DNA of 37,970 nt, taken from Planctomycetaceae bacterium (GTDB lineage: Bacteria; Planctomycetota; Planctomycetia; Planctomycetales; Planctomycetaceae). Below are positions 32,073 to 37,970 of this stretch, piece by piece. Where the stretch lies: contig JAJDEI010000269.1 of NCBI GenBank assembly GCA_029259845.1, forward strand, positions 1 to 37,970, written 5' to 3'. The translations under genes and the position numbers were made by a program. Each line of letters opens with the position of its first letter. The first letter of the stretch is position 1. The notes under the pieces were generated by a model. The model saw only the letters and a list, made by a program, of their open reading frames with translations. It was not told where the DNA came from and made no database searches.

Positions 32073-34645
32073 GACGTATGCTCCTGAGAACTTGATGGGA
32101 TCGATGACGCTTTCGGTCGCGATCGGCTGATCAGACTGGCGACGTCTGCCAGCATCTTGGGCAGCGCGAGACCGCCAGGTGAGGCCAGGTACTTCGCTTG
32201 CCATACGGGGTCGAATTTGTCCTTGTACTCGCGGAGGCCCTCGAAGCCGTAGAAGTGGTCGCCGTGACGATAGATCAGGCCGACCGCCTTGTTCCAGAGC
32301 GGAGCGAGCGGACGGTCTTTGATGCCGGAGAGCGGGGCCATGCCGAGGTTGAACCACTGGTAACCTGCTTGCCGGCCCCACAGCAGCAGTTCCGTAAACA
32401 GGTAGTCCATCAGGCCGTGCGGGCCAGCGGGGCCGTAGCGCATCAGGTCGAGCGAGAATTCTTCCTGCCCCGCACCGAGCCACAGGTTGGCAAAGGCGAC
32501 GATGGTTTCCTGCTGTTTGACGACTGCGCACGAGTAACGCCGCAAATAGTCCTCATTGTAGAAGCCGAGCGAGAACCCTTTCTCAGCGGCATGCTTCTCG
32601 GCCATCCAGGCGTCGGAGATGTGCTTGAGCCGAGGAAGAATGGTCGGCACCTGCTCGCGGGGAACAATCTCGAATGTGCAGCCCGCTTTCTGCAGCTTGT
32701 TGCGGCCTGACCTGAGACTCTTGTGATGGCTCCCCTCCAGCGTGAACTCCTGCACCGGGACACGGGCTTCTTCACCCAGCTTGAGAAGCGTCAATCCCTG
32801 ATCAAGATAGACCGGCAGATGCGCGGCCTCGACTTGATAGAACACGGGCCAGCCATCGTAGCGATCGCACAGTTCGCGAAATTTCCAGACGAGGTCCGAC
32901 CACTGCTCCGGGGGACCAACCGGATCTCCCATGGTGACCCACGATCGATCTTCCACCGCATACATGAGAAAGGCGCTGTGGTCTTCGCTGAACAGGAACC
33001 GCTTGTCGCCGAGCAGCGCCAGATTGGCGCTCGTCCGCGGCGATTGGGCGACAATCTGTGCCGCCTCCTCCAGGTCCTCCTTCGTCGATAAGTCCGGTTC
33101 GGGACCTTCGGCCGGAGTCAGGAGTTTCCAGACGGCGAAGATCAGCAGTAACCCCACAACTCCGACCGCTGCCCGCAGGAATCGGGACGCGTCCCCGTAA
33201 AATGCAAACTGCCACCACAACTCGTTTCGATAGTCAATGTGTTTATGAGCAAACATGCCGATCCAGACCGAGCAAATCACGACAATCAGAATCGCCCCGA
33301 TCCAACCTGCCGTGAATCGTTGATGCAGCAGCGATCCCTTCCGATAGAACCGGTTGCGACAGAGGACCAAGATGAGCAGAACCAGGGCGAGCAGGATCGC
33401 CTCTTCATAGTCGAACCCTTTGAGCAGGGAGGTGACGATGCCGACGGCGAGGAGCCCCACCGCTGTCCACCAGGCCGAGTCGAGCCGTTGTTGCAGGCCG
33501 CGCGCAACAAGCAGCAACGCTGCGCCCGCCAGACTGCCAACGAAGTGCGACACCTCGACGAAAGGGAGTGGGACCACGGCTTTGAGTGATCGGATTCTCG
33601 CCTCGATCCCCGGTGCCGATCCGGAGAGCAGCAACACGCCGCCACCGATAAGTGCCGCCCCGGAGAGCAGCGTCGGCGCAATCGCGGACGCCATGCGGCC
33701 CGCCTGACACATGAGCGGCTCAATCCGCTGCCGATGGAGGCGATACTCCTGCCAGCCCAGCAATAGTCCCGCGAGGAACAATGGCAGCAGATAGTAAATC
33801 ACGCGGTAAATCAGCAGCGCGGCCACAACGCCACCTTTCGTGGTGGAGGCGGTGAGCGTCAGGATGACCAGTTCAAACACACCGACCCCGCCGGGCACAT
33901 TCGTGACGATCACCGCCACCACCGCCAGCAGATAGATGCCGAGGAACTGCGGATAGCTTAGTCCGATCTCGGTCGGTAGCAGGACGTACAAGCTGGCGGC
34001 GGCGACCAGCAGATCCATCACCGCCACGCTGATTTGAGCAATGGTCAGCCCTGGTCCCGGCAGGTGAATGGCCTTGCCCTGCACCGTCAGCGGCTTCCGC
34101 CACAGGGCCGTCAGCAGGACATAGCCGATTGCGACCGCAATCAAGACCCACCCCAGTCCGTAGACGGTCTTAAAGGGAAAATGCAGCTTGTCGGGGATCG
34201 GAAACGGGTCGATGACGAAGGCCAAGCCCGCAAGCGAAAACTGGCCGATCCAAAAGGTCACGCCAATCATGATCGTCAAGCGGACAATCTCAACGGCCGA
34301 CAGACCGTAGGCCGAATAGACTCGGTATCGGACCGGCACTCCCCCCACCGTCGCGCCAAAGTTGTAGCTGGCGACGAAGCCTGTGAACGATGCGAATGCA
34401 ATACGCCGCAGCGGCAGCGGATGACTAATCGCCCGGACGGCGAGCAGGTCATAACCGACCAGAATCGAATAGTTCAGCACGGTCAACGCGAGACAGAGTC
34501 CGACTTTGAGCGGCGGCATCCCGTGCAGGCTGCGACGGATGTCCTGCCAGTGATATCGTTCCAACTCGTGCCACAGCAGCCAGGCCGCGCCGCAAAACAT
34601 GGCGACGGTAAACAACGGTGCGAAGCGTTCGAGCTTGGGCGTCAC
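32069..34645 (-). CDS. mprF: MprF-like lysylphosphatidylglycerol synthetase/flippase, 858 aa
   Basis: A bifunctional membrane enzyme: the N-terminal membrane part (about 500 residues, 12 or more helices, with SYNFGATVGGVPVRYRVYS and VTNVPGGVGVFE) is the flippase, and the C-terminal cytoplasmic part (about 530-850) is the GNAT-like lysyl- or alanyl-transferase that uses aminoacyl-tRNA and phosphatidylglycerol. SLRSGRNKLQKAG, YNEDYLRRYS and FNLGMAPLSG are typical. It lowers surface negative charge and gives resistance to cationic peptides. The GTG at 34645 is chosen because VTPKLERFAP starts the first helix; a TTG at 34681 extends it to within three bases of the upstream stop. It follows the DUF1003 gene and precedes the peroxiredoxin gene. 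Confidence 0.9.
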   Translation of the reverse strand: MTPKLERFAPLFTVAMFCGAAWLLWHELERYHWQDIRRSLHGMPPLKVGLCLALTVLNYSILVGYDLLAVRAISHPLPLRRIAFASFTGFVASYNFGATVGGVPVRYRVYSAYGLSAVEIVRLTIMIGVTFWIGQFSLAGLAFVIDPFPIPDKLHFPFKTVYGLGWVLIAVAIGYVLLTALWRKPLTVQGKAIHLPGPGLTIAQISVAVMDLLVAAASLYVLLPTEIGLSYPQFLGIYLLAVVAVIVTNVPGGVGVFELVILTLTASTTKGGVVAALLIYRVIYYLLPLFLAGLLLGWQEYRLHRQRIEPLMCQAGRMASAIAPTLLSGAALIGGGVLLLSGSAPGIEARIRSLKAVVPLPFVEVSHFVGSLAGAALLLVARGLQQRLDSAWWTAVGLLAVGIVTSLLKGFDYEEAILLALVLLILVLCRNRFYRKGSLLHQRFTAGWIGAILIVVICSVWIGMFAHKHIDYRNELWWQFAFYGDASRFLRAAVGVVGLLLIFAVWKLLTPAEGPEPDLSTKEDLEEAAQIVAQSPRTSANLALLGDKRFLFSEDHSAFLMYAVEDRSWVTMGDPVGPPEQWSDLVWKFRELCDRYDGWPVFYQVEAAHLPVYLDQGLTLLKLGEEARVPVQEFTLEGSHHKSLRSGRNKLQKAGCTFEIVPREQVPTILPRLKHISDAWMAEKHAAEKGFSLGFYNEDYLRRYSCAVVKQQETIVAFANLWLGAGQEEFSLDLMRYGPAGPHGLMDYLFTELLLWGRQAGYQWFNLGMAPLSGIKDRPLAPLWNKAVGLIYRHGDHFYGFEGLREYKDKFDPVWQAKYLASPGGLALPKMLADVASLISRSRPKASSIPSSSQEHTS

Positions 34646-34684
34646 GACGGATTCCCGCGTCCAGTTCTGATTCGCCTGCAATGG

Positions 34685-35392
34685 TCAGCGCGACCCACCA
34701 TCCGCGATCTCCTCCAACAGGTCTGTCTGCAACTGCTGAATCTCAAGCAGCCGCTGCCACTGATGCGTCAGCAGCAGGTCGAGCTTCGAATGCAGGTGCC
34801 GAATCTCCAGTTCGGCCTTCAAGTTCACTCGGTAATCGTGCTCTGCCCGGAGTCGATCTTTCGCTTCCTGCCGGTTCTGGCTCATCATGATCACCGGCGC
34901 CTGAATGGCCGCCAGGCAGGAGAGCACGAGGTTCAGCAGGATATAGGGAAAGGGGTCGAACGGCTTCGTCAACAAGGCCACGGAATTGATCGTGATCCAG
35001 AGAACCATCACGCCCCCGAAGAGCATGATGAAGGTCCAACTCCCCCCAAAACTGGCGACGTGATCGGCGATGCGTTCGTCGAACGTCACCTGTTGGTCAA
35101 ATTCTTCGTTGATGTTCGCGGCCAGGATCTCGTGCTTGCGCAAGCTCTCGATGACACTCCGTTCCAGCTCGGAGAGCTCGCCCCGTTCCTGCTCCAGCGT
35201 GTCCTCAACGTATTCGCTGCGATACCGGTTCAGGTCGGTCAGGCAGATCTGGCTATCGTCATTCCAATTCGGATGCTCCTTGCGGATCAGGTCCGCGACT
35301 GGGTCGCGTACCAGCGTCGCCGCAACGACCAGCCCCCTGCGAAACGGTTTGCCGCACACATCGCAGAGAATCTCAGTGGACTGCTTGTCCAT
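34685..35392 (-). CDS. DUF1003-family membrane protein with N-terminal CxxC motif, 235 aa
   Basis: The central region (about residues 90-190) is a DUF1003 domain: DERIADHVASFGGSWTFIMLFGGVMVLWITINS, then FDPFPYILLNLVLSCLAAIQAPVIMMSQNRQ, that is two membrane helices and the conserved NRQ. Before it is an acidic helical part and, at the start, CDVCGKPFRRG (Cys 10, Cys 13), possibly a half zinc ribbon. The C-terminus is a helical tail (LHSKLDLLLTHQWQRLLEIQQLQTDL). The family's role is unknown. The ATG at 35392 is supported by GGAGA upstream. Its stop is followed closely by mprF. Confidence 0.88.
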   Translation of the reverse strand: MDKQSTEILCDVCGKPFRRGLVVAATLVRDPVADLIRKEHPNWNDDSQICLTDLNRYRSEYVEDTLEQERGELSELERSVIESLRKHEILAANINEEFDQQVTFDERIADHVASFGGSWTFIMLFGGVMVLWITINSVALLTKPFDPFPYILLNLVLSCLAAIQAPVIMMSQNRQEAKDRLRAEHDYRVNLKAELEIRHLHSKLDLLLTHQWQRLLEIQQLQTDLLEEIADGGSR

Positions 35393-35636
35393 GCTCTGTT
35401 TCTCCGGCAGCCTTAACACGAGGTGATTCGTGCACCAGCAACGGATGATCGGCGGGTTGGCTGCCTGCGGTGACCAACCGGGCTGAACGGTTAAAAGTCG
35501 TGTAGTTCCACAGCCACAGCAGGAAGACCAGAATTCGATTTTCAAACAGTGTAATCCGATTCAGATGGATGAACAGCCACATCAGCCAGGCAACGAATCC
35601 ACAGAACTGATGCTTGCCAATTTCGGCTACGGCCAA

Positions 35637-35771
35637 GGGTGGCCCAGCCGGCACGGCTTGTCGCAGGCACAGGATGCCTCACACTCGGCTCGCGACACTT
35701 CTGGAACATCCGGACGCTGAGGGTGAGGCATCTTGTCGCTTCGCGACCCAGCCGTTTCGGCTGGGCCACCC
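35637..35771. mobile_element. MITE-like palindromic element, copy 2 (135 bp)
   Basis: Same 14-bp terminal inverted repeats as copy 1 (35637-35650 and 35758-35771), same inner GATGCCTCAC/GTGAGGCATC pairing, a few substitutions and a 3-bp length difference. It lies about 240 bp upstream of the DUF1003 start and just before the methyltransferase gene, whose start it may influence. Confidence 0.88.
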
Positions 35772-35837
35772 ACGCTGCGAGAGGCAAGGATGCTGGGGCC
35801 CTTGTGGAAATACCAAATGCCGGTAGGCTATTTGATT

Positions 35838-36617
35838 ATGACAAAACGCTACCGAATTCAGTTTCCGCCATCCAACTCCGAAGAACTCGGGCAAGACGAA
35901 GTCTTCTTTACCCTCATCGAGGACGGTGAAGAGAAGCGTTTGCGATTCCACGATTACGACGAGATCTACAAGCGGCCCGGCTTGTATGAGCAGCTCTTTT
36001 ACGAGCGACTTCGCTGCAACTCGCCTGCAAAAGTAGCCGATCTTCTGCAACGTGCTCTCAATTCCGTCCGCGAACCTGTTACCGAATTGCGCGTCGTCGA
36101 TTTGGGGGCTGGCAACGGAATGATGGGCGAAGTCCTCAAGCGTGAGGGCGTTGCCCGGCTGGTGGGTGCGGACATCATCCCGGAAGCCCGCGATGCGGCT
36201 TACCGGGACCGATCCACCGTCTACGACGACTACTATGTCGACGACTTTGCACACCTAGACGCCGGCGTGCTTGACGAACTCCGCGAATGGCGTTTTGACT
36301 GCTTAACCTGCGTTGCAGCTCTCGGTTTTGGCGACATTCCCCCACGAGCCTTCTTCAATGCCGTGAAGCTCGTTCGAACCGATGGTTGGCTGGCTTTCAA
36401 CATCAAGGAAACGTTCCTCGATCACACCGAGCAGACTGGCTTTTCGCGTCTCGTCCGCGAATTGATCTTCTCGAAGTACCTGGATATCTATCATCTCGAA
36501 CGTTACCGACACCGCCTTTCGATGGAAGGATCGCAGCTGTTCTACTTCGCCCTGGTCGGACGCATGACAGCGTCGATCCCCGAAGATTTTCTCGAACAAT
36601 ATGGCATCGAGGATTAG
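35838..36617 (+). CDS. SAM-dependent methyltransferase, class I, 259 aa
   Basis: A Rossmann-fold methyltransferase. Motif I is VVDLGAGNGMMGEVLKREG (86-104), followed by ADIIPEARDAA and then the DCLTCVAALGFGDIPPRAF region that corresponds to motif IV. An unusual N-terminal part (EELGQDEVFFTLIEDGEEKRLRFHDYDEIYKRPGLYEQLFYERLRC) is reminiscent of class I enzymes acting on small carboxylic acids. The substrate is unknown. The ATG at 35838 (MTKRYRIQF) is chosen over upstream ATGs (35790, 35817), which translate repeat sequence. It converges with the MFS gene with 26 bp between. Confidence 0.85.
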   Translation: MTKRYRIQFPPSNSEELGQDEVFFTLIEDGEEKRLRFHDYDEIYKRPGLYEQLFYERLRCNSPAKVADLLQRALNSVREPVTELRVVDLGAGNGMMGEVLKREGVARLVGADIIPEARDAAYRDRSTVYDDYYVDDFAHLDAGVLDELREWRFDCLTCVAALGFGDIPPRAFFNAVKLVRTDGWLAFNIKETFLDHTEQTGFSRLVRELIFSKYLDIYHLERYRHRLSMEGSQLFYFALVGRMTASIPEDFLEQYGIED

Positions 36618-36643
36618 GGCAATGTCGCCGATCAGATTGGCAT

Positions 36644-37918
36644 TCAAATCGAGCGTCGCACGACGCGCCAGAAAAGGATCGATGCCATCAGACCGACCAA
36701 CGCGGACAAGGCGAGTACCGCGAAGACGTATTGATGCCCTAACTCACCCGGCCAGCGATCCAGCAAAATCCCCATCAGCGGACCCATGAAGATGTCAGGT
36801 GTGTATCCGACGACCGAGACAATGCCGACCGCGCTGCCGGTATCCCCAAACGGCACGCGTCCTTCTTCCATCATCGCATAATACAGTCCTCGCAAAGCAA
36901 ACACCGCTGCGCTGGTGGCGATCAGTGTCGCACAAAAGAACACGGTCATGCCCGGGCGAAACGCACCTGCGGCGATCACGGCGCTCCCAATTCCGAGTAT
37001 CAACAGACTCACCATCGTTAACCGGGCAACGCCAAAGCGATCGGCAAGCAGGCCCGCACCGATCGCCGCGAAAGGTCGAACCCACATCGAAAGTGTGCCG
37101 ACCCTGGCCGCTTGAACTTCGTCGAAATCCAAGACGTCGTGTGCGTACAGTGAAACATCGTCCAAACCCTTGTATCCAACGTATGCGCAGACGACAACGA
37201 TTGCTTGAAGCCACACCGTCGGCATTCGCAACACACGGCCGACTCCTTTCGGCTCGAACCTGTTCTGTAAGTCATGGGACGATTCGCTCCGCCGAGGGAG
37301 AGCAAACCACACAAATACGGCAGCGGCAAGCGTGATCCCCGAAAACAGTAAGATCACTTGCCGAAAGGCGTTCGCCCGCTGGTCAGGTGTTGCACTTTGA
37401 ACTTCGTCGGGCATGAAGAAGGCGAATAGCGCCACCGCCCCGCTGCCAACAGCAGCAGCAACCAGTCCGCGTCCTCCGTCGAGTATTCCAAAGGCGCGAC
37501 CAGGTAGCTTGGCCCCGCCCCACGCACGCGTTGCTCGAATGAGCGGTGCCCAAAACAACAAGATCGTCGTGACACCCCAGAAACCATACAGCACCTTCAG
37601 TGCCGCGAACGATGGTATCGATGCCATCACCAGGCCACCAATCGAGGTGGCGAGCAACGCGAAAGCCATTAGCTTCCGAGCCGAAAACCGATCCGCGAGT
37701 GGCCCACCCGGAAAGTACGCCAGCATTGCGACCACGCCGTACACCGAAAAGGCGATGCCCAGTTCAAGGTTGGTCAGATGGAACACACCCAACAGTGTCG
37801 GTCGGAAAACACGGGGAAGCACAAACGGCAGAAAGAAGACCGCTTCGCCAGCCACAATGAGCGCGAGGATTGCGATGGATCGACCAATAGACGATGAGTC
37901 CCGATCGAGGTTTTGCAT
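36644..37918 (-). CDS. MFS transporter, 424 aa
   Basis: A 12-helix major facilitator. The motif-A region between helices 2 and 3 reads GGPLADRFSARKLM and is repeated in the second half as GAGLLADRFGVARL. Helices run from IAILALIVAGEAVFFLPFVL to ALVGLMASILFWRVV. The central loop is DLQNRFEPKG-like and cytoplasmic. Substrate cannot be inferred. The ATG at 37918 gives a normal short N-terminal tail and no earlier start lies in frame nearby. It is the last gene of the window on this strand, and the region upstream of it (37919-37970) contains no further gene end. Confidence 0.92.
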   Translation of the reverse strand: MQNLDRDSSSIGRSIAILALIVAGEAVFFLPFVLPRVFRPTLLGVFHLTNLELGIAFSVYGVVAMLAYFPGGPLADRFSARKLMAFALLATSIGGLVMASIPSFAALKVLYGFWGVTTILLFWAPLIRATRAWGGAKLPGRAFGILDGGRGLVAAAVGSGAVALFAFFMPDEVQSATPDQRANAFRQVILLFSGITLAAAVFVWFALPRRSESSHDLQNRFEPKGVGRVLRMPTVWLQAIVVVCAYVGYKGLDDVSLYAHDVLDFDEVQAARVGTLSMWVRPFAAIGAGLLADRFGVARLTMVSLLILGIGSAVIAAGAFRPGMTVFFCATLIATSAAVFALRGLYYAMMEEGRVPFGDTGSAVGIVSVVGYTPDIFMGPLMGILLDRWPGELGHQYVFAVLALSALVGLMASILFWRVVRRSI

Positions 37919-37970
37919 GCGTGGTACCAGTAGAGGACGACCTGCTGAGCGTGACTAACCATGAGGCGCC

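Overview
The window is GC-rich, gene-dense bacterial chromosome that reads as a planctomycete (Planctomycetales-like), probably from an accessory-rich stretch. The grounds are the gene families together: HtrA-like and M28 proteins with PDZ domains, an SSS symporter, a MerR/TPR protein, Uma2, DUF1003 and DUF255 proteins. Many short GC-rich palindromes between genes also fit, including one that translates to a TRSVSEG peptide, which I recall from planctomycete annotations. This is inference; there is no rRNA, tRNA or other phylogenetic marker here.

Layout. 1-494: remnant of an IS3-type transposase, broken by a 29-bp hairpin insertion. 543-1244: AT-richer orphan gene. 1712-3403: amino-acid permease and a DUF5676-type membrane protein. 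3587-4661: two small membrane-protein genes separated by an attC-like site and bracketed by copies of one palindrome. 4671-6851: operon of an intact HtrA-like protease and a degenerate partner whose PDZ domain lies inside the protease fold. 7484-12571: nitrilase-family amidohydrolase, FabZ-like dehydratase, M28 peptidase with two PDZ domains, sodium:solute symporter. 12572-14778: repeat-rich zone with very small genes (a lipoprotein, a 76-aa protein, a ribbon-helix-helix protein). 14779-18455: operon of a BRCT-MerR-TPR fusion, a small membrane protein and a DUF255 thioredoxin-fold protein. 18582-22124: YtrA-like GntR regulator, ABC ATPase, and an ABC-2 permease carrying an extracytoplasmic leucine-rich-repeat domain. 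22713-24697: Uma2 protein divergent from glyA. 24723-26585: extended -10 promoter, AAA/OLD-like ATPase and DUF4276 (TOPRIM-like) protein, a candidate two-gene defence system. 26661-29170: secreted unknown, FHA protein, CHAD protein. 29708-31350: methionine aminopeptidase coupled to a family 2 glycosyltransferase. 31590-35392: DUF1003 protein, MprF-like lysyltransferase/flippase and peroxiredoxin in one operon. 35838-37918: methyltransferase and MFS transporter, convergent.

The best candidates for undescribed biology are the ATPase/DUF4276 pair, the LRR-bearing ABC exporter with its autoregulatory promoter, the BRCT-MerR-TPR fusion, and the pseudoprotease with an inserted PDZ domain. At least five families of palindromic or MITE-like elements occur between genes, and at least two have been read into gene ends. 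No tRNA, rRNA, CRISPR array, origin or complete insertion sequence was seen.
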